Assembly: GCA_033977485.1 (NCBI GenBank)
Contig: CM066997.1
Coordinates: 74,370,634-74,434,633 of the forward strand
Origin: Hydrangea macrophylla
Lineage: Eukaryota; Streptophyta; Magnoliopsida; Cornales; Hydrangeaceae
Direction of reading: 5' to 3'
Length of the DNA stretch: 64,000 nucleotides
How positions within the stretch are numbered: the stretch's first letter is position 1; each line of letters opens with the position of its first letter. The position numbers and the translations under genes were made by a program. Under the pieces are notes generated by a model, which was not told where the DNA came from, searched no databases, and saw nothing but the letters and a program-made list of their open reading frames with translations. Shown piece after piece: positions 45,972 to 58,100 of the stretch.

Positions 45972-47530
45972 CTAATACCCCAACATTTGAATTCCAAGAA
46001 ACAAACCTTGGTTTCTCAAAATTTTCAAAACAGTGAGTTATCCAACTTTAAAATGACATTATGAGTACAATACTCAAAGATGATTATGAAACCACTTGGA
46101 AAGTCTTTCTGACTCATTAGAAAGTAGCCACGATTTTCAGTTTGATTTTAGAACACTTGGAAGGGTTCCATCTAGAACCAAATATTCCTTCCAGACATTC
46201 TATTTTTCTGTCACAGCAGCTTTGGTTAGCTTGCAACTTGTTTTTCAGAACACTTTCGAAAGAGAATGGTCCCAACTCATTTTTTCATTGAACTTCAGTG
46301 GCTTAGGGAACTTTTTGTATAATATGTGCCTCTAAATGTTAATTCTTCATTTTCTAATATTATTCTACATTTTAGTCGACAGTACGGACTCTGTTTCTGA
46401 GCAACCTCTGTTGTTTATAACATTTCTCTCAATATGTACATAAAATCTTGATTTGGCTTCTTGATTTGTGTTCTAGACATAGTATGGATGATCTCCGCAA
46501 AAAATCATGAATTTTGCACACTTCTAACCTCACTTTTCCATTTTTGAAAATTAGGCCACTGTTCTATCCACTATTCACAACGAGCATGTTTTAACTTTAA
46601 TTCCTTGATTAGATGTTTACGTGCATTCTAAATTAGCTCAAATCTTAGGAAGTAGTTCATACTACATTTGTACACATCCTAATAACATTGTTCATTCATT
46701 CATTCATGCATACTTTAGACTTCTAAATCACTTTAGAAAATTCATGAACACAAACACACTACTACCTTTGCACATTTCTAGGATCATCCATTGCATCCAT
46801 GCAAGATTTGGAGTTTTTGTGACTCCTAATCTAAGAAGATTGTAAGGAATAAAATCGATCACGCGTTCATGCTCCCCACGATCAAATCTTCCTTTCTCAT
46901 CCATCCTGGGGATTGAGAGATCTTCTTTTCTATAGAATCAACATGCATACATTCTAGCTTGCTAAGCATTTTTTGATTTCTTTGATTATTTGTTTCAAGA
47001 ACAATCCTTGTCCCCTTTTAGATTAGGAAAACTTGAATACTTGATATGTGATTAGACGTCTTTTCCTAAGTGTTTTTGTGTGATCTTTCACTTTACATTG
47101 TGTGATACATGGCTAGATCTTATAAATGATATCTCATCTCTTGATCTTCTATTTCAAGACTCTTGTGTGATGTTATATACTTATCAAAGTATTAGTTGTC
47201 GAACCAAACATATTATAAGATGATTATTTGGATGCTAATTGAGGCCCGTCGAGAGACGGGATGACTTGAGGGTGTTTTAGTCGTGACAAAGGCTCCTTCC
47301 TCTCTCATACCAAAACCCCGAGTCAAGTTCTTTGGTTATGAAGGGCTGGTGCCCTTTTATCCGTTTGGATGAGTCAAAATTGGGTTTCTTGGTTCCCTAA
47401 AGACCAAGTGGTGACTCTGTATCTATTTTCAAAAGACCTTTTTCAAATCAATTTCAAAAAGAGGAAAATCAATTTCGAAACCCCGAGAGAGAACGGGGGG
47501 TGGACTCCCAGAGGCCGCGTGTCCACAATC

Positions 47531-47548
47531 TGGCGACTCTATTGGGGA
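47531..47548 (+). promoter_or_regulatory. Primer-binding site of element A, Arg tRNA type
   Basis: TGGCGACTCTATTGGGGA, three bases after the LTR, matches the TGGCGACTC-type site associated with Ogre-like elements and their tRNA-Arg primer. Confidence 0.7.
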
Positions 47549-49459
47549 TCATTATTTTAAAAACAAAAATTATAGAGGTTTGACTCATAAGAAGCATCCT
47601 TAAAATCATCTTTTTACTGTCTTATTCACCGCATTGCACTTTTGCATTTCCCCCTCTGACTGTGCCTGAAACGCGGCGTTGACATTGTTCAAGTCTTGCT
47701 GTGCCAGGGCACAAGTCACTGTTGATTCTGTACCTTCCAAGATGTATCAAAAAGAGTAAAAACTTCTGTATTGTCTCTTTGATGGTATATTGGAACTCTC
47801 ATCAACGGACCATCTTTGACTATACCCAGCCTTTGCATATAGATTCCTGTAGAACCTTTCATAGGACTATTGATTTATCTTTTCAAATAGCACAATGTGA
47901 TATAACTGTTGTATGCCCTGGTGGGATTACCTGCGCGATGTAGACACTTATGTGGCATAGAACAAAACCTCTTTCTTCTGATTCCCAAGGCAATCACTCA
48001 CATGTGATCACATTGAGTTGACCTGCCTAGGCACCACGATAAGGATGTTTGCTCTATGCTCACAAAGATACACACTGCAAACCTTGCTTGTTGGTCCTAA
48101 GACATAGGAGTATGAAAACATTCTAAACAGTATGATCACCATCATCACATGCTCTTGTCGTATACACCTGTTTCTCCCAAAAACTATGCCCAACTCATTC
48201 GGATATCCCTGTTTCTCCCAGAAATCTCAGTTTCTCCTAGAAACTCTAATATGCTTGTTTCTCCTAGAAACTCTGTCCGAATCACCCAGATTTCCCAGAA
48301 ATCCTTATTTCCCAGAACTTTGCCACAGTCCACCAGATTTCTCAGAAATCCCTATTTCCTAGAAACCCTGTCCAAATCTCCCAGATTTCCCAAAAAATAC
48401 ATGTTTCTTTCAGAAACTCTGTCCAAATCTCCCAAATTTCCCAAAAATCTCATTTTCTCCCAGAAATCTCAATTTCTCCCAGAAACTCCGATATACTTGT
48501 TTCTCCCATAAACTCTATCCGAATCATCCAGATATTCCTACTTCCCCAGAAATCCTATTCGAACTCCCCAAGTATCTTTGTTTCACTTAATATTCCAGAA
48601 AATCTATGTTTCTCCTTAACCTCTACCCAAGCTTCCCAGAAATTCCCATTTCCCAAAAACTCACCCAAATATACCTATTTCTCCCAAAAACACTGCCCAA
48701 ACTATCCAAATATCCCTACCTCCCTTAGTAACTCTGACCAAGTCACCCAAAAACCCTTGTTTCACCCAGAAACATTTGAAATTCATGTTTCTCCCAGAAA
48801 CTCCCATATACGCCAGTTTTTCCCAAAAACTCTATCCAATCCGCCCAGATTTCCCAAAAATCCCTGTTTCTCCTAGAAACCTTAAAATCCCTGCTTTTCC
48901 CACCAACTTCTTTCAAAAACTCTGATTTCTCAATCTCTCCCAAAACTCTATCCAATTCAGTCAAAAATACCTATTTCTTCTAAAAACTCTATCCAAATCA
49001 CCTAGATTTTCCAGAAATCAATGTTTCTCCCATAAACTCCTTCTAAATCTCTCGAATATCCCAAAAATTCATATTTCTTCCAGAAAATTCTAATTCTCTC
49101 CTATTGGTGATCATACTGGAAAGAAAGGTTAGCACACTCTATATCACTAGGACCTTACTTGCTTAATTGCTATATGTTAGAAGTAGGGGCATCATATAGA
49201 TTAGGGCTTGTATCCGCATGCTTGTCTCACATGCATACACCATTCATGTTAGTTCGTATACTTACTATGATCGTCATCGGTTCAAATCGATAGATTCTTT
49301 GAAATCCCGATCATCTCTCCCCACTAGAAGTCCATATGATGTATTACGCACCTCTGCTAATTTGGGCTTTTACTTCTCTTTGCATAATACTGTAGCCTTG
49401 GGTAAGGACACTTCTGTACCTCTACAAATTCATCGCGAGCTAGCCCAGGCTATCCACCA
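47549..49459 (+). other. Long leader of element A
   Basis: Non-coding sequence before gag. Segments flanking the palindromic array (47950-48140 and 49110-49220) are well conserved with element D (62330-62500 and 63330-63440). This suggests functional constraint or recent common origin. Confidence 0.7.
48163..49095 (+). repeat. Palindromic TTTCTCCCAGAAA array, element A leader
   Basis: More than twenty degenerate copies of a short palindrome of the form TTTCTCCCAGAAAC or TTTCCCAGAAATC are separated by phrases such as TCTGTCCAAATC and ATATACTTG. Open frames across it (SPRNS-rich) are chance readings of the repeat, and both strands give them. Confidence 0.85.
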
Positions 49460-49882
49460 ATGGCCTACCAAGCTTTAGAAGAGAAAGTGAACAAGCTACA
49501 AATCACTGTTGATTGGCTAAATTTAAGGGTAAGTCGATTTGAGATGATGGTGCAGAGTATTGATAAAGGGAAGTATGGGTCACCCAACGCCATCTATCCA
49601 ATCCCGTTTCCACATCCAAATCTCTACTTGTATCCAAGCCCACACCCTTGCCTTGGTAATCCTAGTTCATATCGAAACACAAGAGCCACTCCGAGGACCT
49701 GTCCGAATGTTGTGCCTACCACCAAGGCCCAAGCCACAACACTGATAGCTACATGCGCCTTCGCCATGATATCTAAGACCTCGTCGATCAAAAAATCATC
49801 GAGCCATCGCCCATCCAACCATATGTCAACTAAAATGACAGCTTCATCGAACCTAAAGTCCATGGCTTATCCGTTCAAATGA
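49460..49882 (+). pseudogene. Element A Gag N-terminal fragment
   Basis: The ATG at 49460 begins MAYQALEEKVNKLQ, a charged heptad-like coiled coil to about residue 33. A proline-rich segment (NAIYPIPFPHPNLYLYPSP) follows, typical of the start of Gag in Ogre-like elements. The open frame ends after about 140 residues. No capsid core or zinc knuckle follows, so most of Gag and all of Pol are gone. The same start occurs in element D at 63784. The protein might still oligomerise through its coiled coil, but this is inference. Confidence 0.65.
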
Positions 49883-51014
49883 GGTCCTTCGTTGAGGCCC
49901 ATGAATGTTGAACCTATGCAAGTGAAGTGGTGGTATTTGGGACTTTTGCTAGCAAAAAAATGAGGATGCTCTTTTGAAAAAAAGAAAAAAGAATAAGTGA
50001 GTCACCGTGACACTCTTTTTGAGACCAAGTCGAATCAAGTCGAATCTGTTCTATATTTTAAGTTTAGTCTTGTTGTCAAGTTCGTCAATTATCAAGTTGC
50101 TATGGGTCTGTGTCGAATAATGTAATCCCTCCCTTTTACTAATGGAATGAAATCTCATTTTGCTTAACCTAATGTGTCTTGTCATAAATGCATGAATCAC
50201 TGAACTGAAGTCTCACTTTTCAAATTACCATGGATATTACTCTGCTAAAAAATTTTTGCATCAAACATAAAAAAAGATTCCTAAAAAGGTCAAAGTTAAT
50301 TTCGCGCTGACCTCGAAGAAGAGTCGAGAATTGAATAGTTTTACTTTAAGAATTTAAAGATGCTTTTGCTCAAATCTCGAAAAGATATACTTGGAACTGA
50401 CTTGGGGCTTGCCCAACACCATTTTCAACCATTTCAAAGCCTTCGACCCAACTCAATTGAGAGCCATGCAGATCTATCCGATTGAAAGCAATACAGACTT
50501 AGTCCTTGATGGAAGCCAAACATTCTCAACGAGTTTCTTCTCCCCTTTAAAAAGAAAGAAAAAGAAAAAAAAATGAGAAAAAAACTGAAAAGGGCACCTA
50601 GGCAAAAGGTAGGGCTTAAAGGGTGTTGATTTCCAAAATCTGACCCTAGCCAGTCAAAATCATTTTGATGAAACAAATGAGAGAATTTTACACTTCAAGG
50701 TACATCATAAGAACGTGCCTAGATCATATTTCATAAGGCTCAGAATGACCACAAACAAATTCTGAGAGCTGACATAAACATTGTGAAATTTTGAGACAAC
50801 AAAAAGAAAATCTCACACAAATCAACCACATTAAAAGTAAAATTGACTAGCTAGGAGAAAGTGAAAAGGATCAATCCTCAAAACAATAAAAAAGAAGAAA
50901 AAAGAAAACAAAGGGATATGGAAACTGAATCCTCTTATTCAAAGCTAACACAAGTGGCTCAAGTTTGAGCTTCTTTGACAATTGGTTTAGAAAACTCTTA
51001 TACCTCATCTTTTT
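49883..51014 (+). other. 3' region of element A, non-coding
   Basis: Contains sequence typical of Ogre-like post-pol regions, with no coding motif. A short A-rich stretch lies at 50550-50585. The jump from gag to this region is where pol would be. Confidence 0.6.
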
Positions 51015-51285
51015 CAAGATCTTATCTTGAACTACGTCTGACCTGATTCCCACTCTGGGATACGTAGGCAACCTCGTTGGTTCGATCGACACCATTATAA
51101 TCAACCTTGTTTTTTTTCAAACCTTGGCTTGAACTACGCTCGACCTGATTCCCGCTCAGGGATACATAGGCAACCACACCGGTTCGGTCGATACCATCAT
51201 AATAAACCCCCTTTTCTTTCAAGATTTTGGCCCGAACTAAGTTGGACCTGATCCTCGCTCTAGGATACGTAGGTAAACTTTCAAA
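51015..51285 (+). repeat. Three tandem units of 102-103 bp (GAACTACG...GGATACGTAGG)
   Basis: Units begin with GAACTACGTCTGACCTGATT or variants at 51029, 51131 and 51234. They include GGGATACGTAGGCAACC and a GGTTCGATCGA-like phrase. A fourth isolated copy (CGAACTACGTCTTGGCCTG) lies at about 54961, close to the 3' LTR. Confidence 0.85.
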
Positions 51286-51478
51286 AAAATTAGATGGCTC
51301 TCTAGGTCAAAAATCCGAAGGACGCCTAGGCAAAATTAGAGCTAAATCCAGAGTGAGCAATAACAAAAGAGAGAAAAGAGCTCGCTAGGTCGCCACACTG
51401 GTGTCTAGGCAAAAGTTATGAGCATTTGAGAGATTAAAGTCACGGTCCTTGCCTCAAGCTAGAAATCACCTTCCACAT
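51286..51478 (+). other. Spacer in element A 3' region
   Basis: CTAGGTCRCC and CCTAGGCAAAA phrases recur two to three times; no further structure. Confidence 0.5.
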
Positions 51479-51700
51479 TAGGGGCAAACTTTGGCTACTC
51501 TCCTCGTTTGCTTAAATTTTACTATCTACCCTTCATATAAGGGGCAAACCTAGGTCATCTACCTCGTTCCCAAAACCTCCAATAAACTATCGCTCAAACT
51601 AGGCGCAAACTTCAGTCACCTACTTCATTTTCCTACAAATTCAAACTAGGGGCAAACTTCGTTTGCTTAATAACCCCTTCACACCAAGGGCAAGTTCTCA
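51479..51700 (+). repeat. Repeats of a polypurine-like AGGGGCAAACTT phrase
   Basis: TTAGGGGCAAACTTTGG, AAGGGGCAAACCTAGG, TAGGCGCAAACTTCAG and TAGGGGCAAACTTCG occur at spacings of about 50-65 bp. They resemble the true plus-strand primer region GAGGGGTAAAC that precedes the 3' LTR. Confidence 0.75.
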
Positions 51701-52385
51701 AGTCACCAAGTTTATTTTAGAAAGATGTGAAATGGAGCATCTTTTATTCTCAAAGCTAAGGCACTAATTCAAAGCACACTTTGGATAAGCAAAAATAATT
51801 GGCTAGACTCTAGGGAGGAATCTTCAAAGTACAGATTTATTAGCAGAATGCTACCCCAAAAAGACGAGAAGTGCACATATAAGAAAAGCGATACATTATT
51901 TATGACAAAGACACATTGAATTATGGCAATTTGGGCGCTTCGTGCCATTATTTTTGGAAAATCAATCCTTCTTTGGTTGAGTCAATAGTAATCTAATCAA
52001 AAGTGTGTCAGAGCTCAAAGCTTCATACGAACTAACCCATTTTATCTGTCATCTCTACTCCTGTCAAGTCCATTAATCCCGATGGTCTCAAATGTGTGGG
52101 TTTAAGGTGACTCCCATTATTAAAAAAAATAATGGATACAAGCAGAAGTTCCAAACACTGTTACTGTACTATCAAGGCTGCAACATGATGGTAGTCCCAT
52201 GATCTCGAGAATCAGTGACACCCTCCAATCACAGTCATTTGTCTTTATAAGTTAGTCTGCAAAATCCACTGGCTATCATCCTCTCATTCCTCGGTAATCA
52301 AATCAAAATCATGTCACAAATTTCCTCCCCCCAGTAGAATCTTCTCATCCCCAGCAGGCTTATCGATTCATCATTGTTAGTTCTT
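51701..52385 (+). other. Spacer in element A 3' region
   Basis: No repeat or coding motif recognised. Confidence 0.5.
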
Positions 52386-53045
52386 CTAATCATGGTCAGT
52401 CCAACCATCAATCATTTTTATGACAGTCACAGTAGTTCACTATCAACTCGTCACCTCAATTAGTACATCGTTGGTCCAATTCATGACAGTCATAGTAGTT
52501 CACTATCGACTCATCGTCTCGATTAGTACATCATTGGTCTAATACGTGATAGTCATAGTAGTTCACTACTAACTCATTACCTTGATTAGTACATCATTGG
52601 TCCAATCCATGACAGTAACAATAGTTCACTGTCGACTTATCACCTCGATTAGTACATCGTTGTTCCAATTTATGACAGTCATAGTAGTTCACTATCGATT
52701 TGTCATCTTGATTAGTTCATCGTTTGCCCAATCCATGACAATCACAATAGCTCATTACTGACTCATCACCTCGATTAGTACATCATTGGTCCAATCCATG
52801 ATAATCACAGTAGTTCATTGTTGACTCATCACCTCGATTAGTACATCGTTGGTCCAATCCATGATGGTTATAGTAGTTCACTATCGACTCGTCGTCTCGA
52901 TTAGTACATCGTTGGTCCAATCCATGACAACTATAGTTGTTCACTATCGACTCGTCGTCTTGATAAGTACATCGTTAATCCAATCATAGCAGTTCATTGT
53001 CGACTCGTCATCTCGATTAATACATCACCAGTCCTTCTGATCACA
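52386..53045 (+). repeat. 63-bp tandem array, about 10 units
   Basis: Units carry TAGTTCACTATCGACTCGTC, TCGATTAGTACATCGTTGG and TCCAATCCATGACAGTC in order, at a steady period of 62-64 bp (starts near 52430, 52493, 52557, 52620, 52684, 52748, 52811, 52874, 52937). Units differ by several substitutions each; the last two are shortened. Confidence 0.9.
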
Positions 53046-53079
53046 GTAATCTTTGCTGAAGTCTTCCATGGTAATCCTC

Positions 53080-53290
53080 AATAGAAATCTCTTGTTGAAA
53101 ACCCTCTAGATTGAGGCAAAATCTTTCATCAAAATCCTTTTAGATTAAGGCAAATCTATTAGCCCTCTAGATTGAGGCAAATCTATTGTAATCAGTCTTC
53201 TAGAGATTGAGGTAAATCCTTCATCGTCAGCCTTCTAGATTGAGGCAAATCTTTCGTTGTAAACCCTTTGGGTTAGGGTAGGACTTCAAC
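53080..53290 (+). repeat. About 45-bp repeats (CTAGATTGAGGCAAATCT)
   Basis: Five to six degenerate copies of CCCTCTAGATTGAGGCAAA followed by ATCTTTCATC or similar. They lie directly after the 63-bp array. Confidence 0.8.
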
Positions 53291-53384
53291 GTCTGTCAAT
53301 CATTTCAGGGATTCATGTCCATCATTAGGGCTTCTATGTCCATCATTTATCTCGGAGGCCCGAACCGGCTCTTTTGGATTAAGC

Positions 53385-53710
53385 ATTGTAAGATTTGATC
53401 AACCGTGAGAGATTCAGAGATGGATCCTGGTTCTCAATCAGAAGAATTTGATTAATCGTGAGAGATTTAGAGATATATCCTGGTTCTTGGTTGAAAGAAT
53501 TTGATCAACAGTGAGAGATTCAGAGATGGATCTTGGTTCTCGGTCAAAAGAATTTGATCAACCATGAGAGATTCAGAGATGGATCCTGGTTCTCAGTCAG
53601 AAGAATTTGATCAACCATGAGAGATTCAGAGATGGATCCTGGTTCTCGGTCACAAGAATTTGATCAACCGTGAGATTCAGAGATGGATCATGGTTCTCAG
53701 TTAAGAGTTA
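53385..53710 (+). repeat. 59-60-bp tandem array, about 6 units
   Basis: Units read AATTTGATCAACCGTGAGAG, then ATTCAGAGATGGATCCTGG and TTCTCGGTC in order. Copies are closer to each other than those in the 63-bp array. Confidence 0.9.
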
Positions 53711-53889
53711 AGAGAGATTCCCAGACAAGCCCCTAACATCAGCTCTTGGAAGTCCGAACCGACTTTTTGGATTGGTCATCACAAGAATCAATCGACGATT
53801 AAAATATCATCAACAGTCTAGAGATCCTAGCTCCCGGGGCAGGCATCGTCTACTCACAACCAAACTACTCTATAATATCCAAGGCTCCA

Positions 53890-54480
53890 TATCCGGTGAT
53901 TATCGTGAGCTTCTTCACTACTCAGTTATTGTGAGCTTCCTAACTTATCGTGAACTTCCTCACTCCTTTATCCAAAATTGTGAGCTTCCTCACCACTTAG
54001 TTATTATGAACTTCCTCACTCCTTTTTCAAAATTTGTGAGCTTCCTCACTTATCGTGAGCTTCCTCACTCCTTTGTCCAAAATCGTAAGCTTCCTCACCA
54101 CTCAGTTATCGTGAACTTCCTAACTTATTATGAGCTTCCTATCTCCATTGTCCAAAATTGTGAGTTTCCTTACTTATCATAAGCTTCCTCACTCCTTTGT
54201 CCAAAATTGTGAGCTTTCTCACCACTCAATTATCGTGAGCTTCCTCACTCCTTAGTCCAAAATCGTGAACTTCCTCACTTATTGTGAGCTTCCTCACTCC
54301 TTTGTACAAAATTGTAAGCTTCCTCACCACTCAATTATCATGAACTTCTTCACTTATCATGAGCTTCCTCACTCCTTTGTCCAAAATTGTGAGCTTTCTC
54401 ACTTGTCGGTTAGCGTGAACTCCCTTACTTGGCAAATATCGTGAGCCCGCTTAGCTACTTGTCAGATACCATGAGCCCCC
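53890..54480 (+). repeat. Nested TGAGCTTCCTCACT array
   Basis: An 18-20-bp unit (ATCGTGAGCTTCCTCACT) occurs more than twenty times. It alternates with CCTTTGTCCAAAATT and CACTCAGTT to form a higher-order unit of about 75 bp. Confidence 0.9.
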
Positions 54481-55161
54481 TTACCTGTCAGTTATCATGA
54501 GCTCCCTCACTAGTCGGTCATCTTCAATTGTCATCCTCAAGGACCCACATCTGATCCCATTCGCTTGTGAAGCACACTTCCCAAAATTCAAGAAGTTTGG
54601 CCCAAAACCTAGAGTCTTCCAAACCTTGGTGTCTTTATCCAAGTCAGTCACTGCATCATAATCAGAAACACTAGCACAACATAAGTTCACTCAGAATGGT
54701 ACACACCCATAGCACTAGCTCATGCTAGGATCATCAGCACCATAAAAAGCACGCATAAAGCCCACTAAGAGTGGCGAGCACACAAAACACGTGTACTAGG
54801 ACTGTAAGTGTTTTAGAATACAACACCAGACATGACATGACTAAGGACACAATTCATATCACATCCATACATTGCATATCATTCTCATAGCATAGCATTC
54901 ACATGAAAGCATTCACACTAGCTCATCCCGGTGTATTTACATGATTTCTTTCTTTGTGCCCCGAACTACGTCTTGGCCTGATTCCTCTGGGATACGTAGG
55001 CAGCTCATGAAGAGTGCAACCAGCACTAGCCTTAGTGTCATGATTTTCATCATTGCATCTTTGCAACGCTTTTTGTCCTAAATCTATAGCCTCATAAAAG
55101 ACATGTCTCTTCAAAGCTTTAGCACTCGCTTGTGACATGCATTGACTCGCAAGTTCATGCC
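54481..55161 (+). other. End of element A 3' region
   Basis: Unique sequence apart from one copy of the 102-bp unit near 54961-55003; no coding motif. Confidence 0.55.
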
Positions 55162-55175
55162 AAAGAGGGGTAAAC
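55162..55175 (+). promoter_or_regulatory. Polypurine tract of element A
   Basis: AAAGAGGGGTAAAC immediately precedes the LTR start at 55176, here TATAGACACCCC (TG changed to TA). Confidence 0.75.
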
Positions 55176-58100
55176 TATAGACACCCCATTTTTTCTGCTA
55201 TCAGATTTAGGAGACCCATAGTTGGTGGTTCACGATGATTGGAAAGACTTGAAAAGGACACCTGGAAGTTAGTTCTATCTCTCATAATGCTCAGAAAGTG
55301 GTACAAATAACCAGAATGCCCCTGAAAGCCCAAACACTCCTAGAGTTGGACCAAAAGTTCTAGAAACAAGCTACGTCATTAGAAAAGTAATAAGATGTGC
55401 TTTAAAGAAAAATCGGATGAAATCGTCAGTTCCTAGAGACCCTCGAAAGTCCCAAAAGTTCCAAAAAATTCCACATTGACCGGTTTGACCAAGGTTTGAC
55501 CGAAATAATCCAAATTCTCCCAAAAGTTTTGAGATCATCCTATATCATATGAAAGTACTAAAACGAGTTTTAAAAGAAAAACAGACAAACACGTCGGCTC
55601 CTAGGAGCTCTAAAGGTTCCCAGAACTTCCTGAAGGTCCCAGGTTTGACCGATTTGACCTAAAAGTTAACTTTAAAACCAGAGTACCGTATCATTTTTCA
55701 AAACTTTTTCATGGATACTAGAGTTTAATAGCTTTCTAACAGTATATCACACATAATTTCTGGATTTAAAACGAATTTATTATAAATTTTTGAAGAAGAA
55801 AAAGGCGATCAAATTGGCTTTTTTCGCGAATACCGCAAAACTTTTCAAGGTGATCTAACTCCAAACTATTTGTTATGTAAAGTAAACTCCATTACCTTTC
55901 CAACGGCACATCACAAGATCAGTTTAGAGTTCGTACACAATTTCTGTGAATTTCAGACGAAATAGGGCCTTTTCATGAATACTAAAACCTCTGGGGGACT
56001 AAACGTAAATTTTTGGGCGTTTGAGGAATAGTGTCGCGGAGGCACTGAGCCTATGCCGCGGCCCTGAAGGGTCCATTTTTGTAATTTATTTTGGGGGTCC
56101 AAATTGAATAATTGAAAGTCAAAATGACGTAGTTTTTTGTTCACAGATCTTTGGGACCAATGGGAGCACTTTCTAAATCCCAAAACCACCCCCAAATTGG
56201 CCTATATAAACTCCCCCTTTGCTATTCGTTTTGGGGTGGCCAATTGCAAAGCTAGAAAAAGTTGTAGAGAGAAAGAGAGATAGAGTTAGAGTTAGAAGTG
56301 AGAAAGTGAGCTTTAGCTACTGTTTTTCTATAGAAAGTGAGTTCTAAACTCAAGTTCTTCCATTACTTTTTTTATATACATCATCATCAATACACCCAAC
56401 CACCATTTCTCTAAGCATTTATGAGTTAGGAAGCTACTTCTATGTCCAAATATCAATATCTATGAGTGAAACACCAATCTACAAGTCCAATATCTCATTG
56501 ATTATCATCTATTGATTGTTTACTTGCTTGGTTACATACTATGTTCATCTCTTCTTACCTCATTTCTTTTTTGAATATTTCTTTGTTTACTTACATGTTT
56601 ATCATCATCTAGATGACAGGTTGTTTGAGGAGATTGAATCCTTATGGATAGTAGCTCTTGACCTAAAAGACATGTTTGATGGATGATGATTCTAACTTCA
56701 ATACACTCATATGTATTCTTGAAGTCATATTCTCAAACAAAACTATGTTTGTTCAAGTAATATTGGGAGTTCTTGATGTTGAGTTTGATATTGTTTTCCT
56801 AAGTGGTTATAATCTTCTTTGAGTACTGGTTATATGCTTTCAAAACCCCTATTTTAAAACCTCTCTAATACCCCAACATTTGGATTCCAAGAAACAAACC
56901 TTGTTTTCTCAAAATCATCAAAACAGTGAGTTGTCCAACTTTAAAATGACATTCTGAGTTCAATACCCAAAGGATGATTATGAAACCACTTGGAAAGTCT
57001 TTCTAACTCATTAGAAAGTACCCATGATTTTTAGTTTGATTTTAGAACACTTGGAAGGGTTCCATCTAGACCCAAACATTCCATCCAAACATTCTGCTTT
57101 TCTGTCACAGTAGCTTTGGTTAACTTGCAACTTGTTTTTCAGAACACTTTTCCAAAGAGAATAGTCCCAACTCATTTTTTCCATTGAACTTCAGTGGCTT
57201 AGGGAACTTTCTGTATAATATTGGCCGCAAAATGTTTTGTCTTCATTTTCTAATATTTTTCTAGATTTCAGTTGACAGTACAGACTCAGTTTCTGAGCAA
57301 CCTCTCTTGTTTATAAGTTTCTCTCAATCTATACATACAATCTTGATTTGGCTTCTTGATTTATGTTCTAGAGACAGTAGGGATGATCTCCATAAAAAAT
57401 CATGAATTGTGCATACTTCTAACCTAACTTTTCCATTTTTACAAATCACATCACTGTTTTGTCCACTATTCATAGCAAGCATGTTTTAACTTTAATTCCT
57501 TGATTAGATGTTTACAGGCATTCTTAATTAGCTCATATCTTAGGAAGTAGTTCAGACTACATTTGTACATATCCTACAATAACATTCTCCATTCATTCAT
57601 CCATACTTTAGACTACTAAATCATTTTAGAAAATTCATGAACACAAACACACTATTACCTTTGCATATTCTAGGATCATCCATTGCATCTATGCAAGATT
57701 TGGAGTTTTTTGTGACTCCTAATCTAAGAAAATTGCAAGGAATGAAATTGATCACACGTTTATGCTCCCCCCCCCCCCCCCAATCTAATCTTCATTTCTC
57801 ATCTGTTCCGGGGATTAAGAGATCTTCTTTTCTAAAGAATCAACATGCATACATTCTACCTTGTTAAGCATTTTTTGATTTCTTTGATTATTTGTTTCAA
57901 GAACAATCCATGTCCCCTTTTAGATTAGGAAAACTTGATTACTTGATATGTGATTAGATGATTTCTCCTAAGTTTGTTTGTGTGATCTTTCACTTTAAAT
58001 TGTGTGATACTTGGCTAGATCTTATGAATGATATCTTATCTTTTGATCTTCCATTTCAAGAATCTTATGTGATGTAATATACTTGTCATAGTATTAGTTG

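Larger units (their letters stand above)
43181..47527 (+). mobile_element. 5' LTR of element A, missing its first ~400 bp and interrupted
   Basis: Similarity to the other family LTRs starts at GACAGCTCCTGGGAG, which lies about 400 bp inside a complete LTR. It ends CGTGTCCACA at 47527. Excluding the inserted LTR (44478-45971) it is about 2.85 kb, consistent with a 3.25-kb parent. Confidence 0.85.

Noticed and set aside
48149..48964. Open frames rich in SPRNS/FLPE (+) and GEIEKS-type (-)
   Set aside because: Both strands and several frames stay open because the palindromic array lacks stops; no start or domain is conserved between elements A and D.
48163..49095. Heat-shock-element arrays (as in heat-activated plant LTRs)
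   Set aside because: Most units have TTC and GAA separated by three or five bases rather than the two-base spacing needed; only rare units such as TTCCAGAA fit.
52386..53045. Regular 63-bp array considered as a CRISPR-like repeat
   Set aside because: Units are contiguous with no unique spacers, and the context is a plant retrotransposon 3' region.
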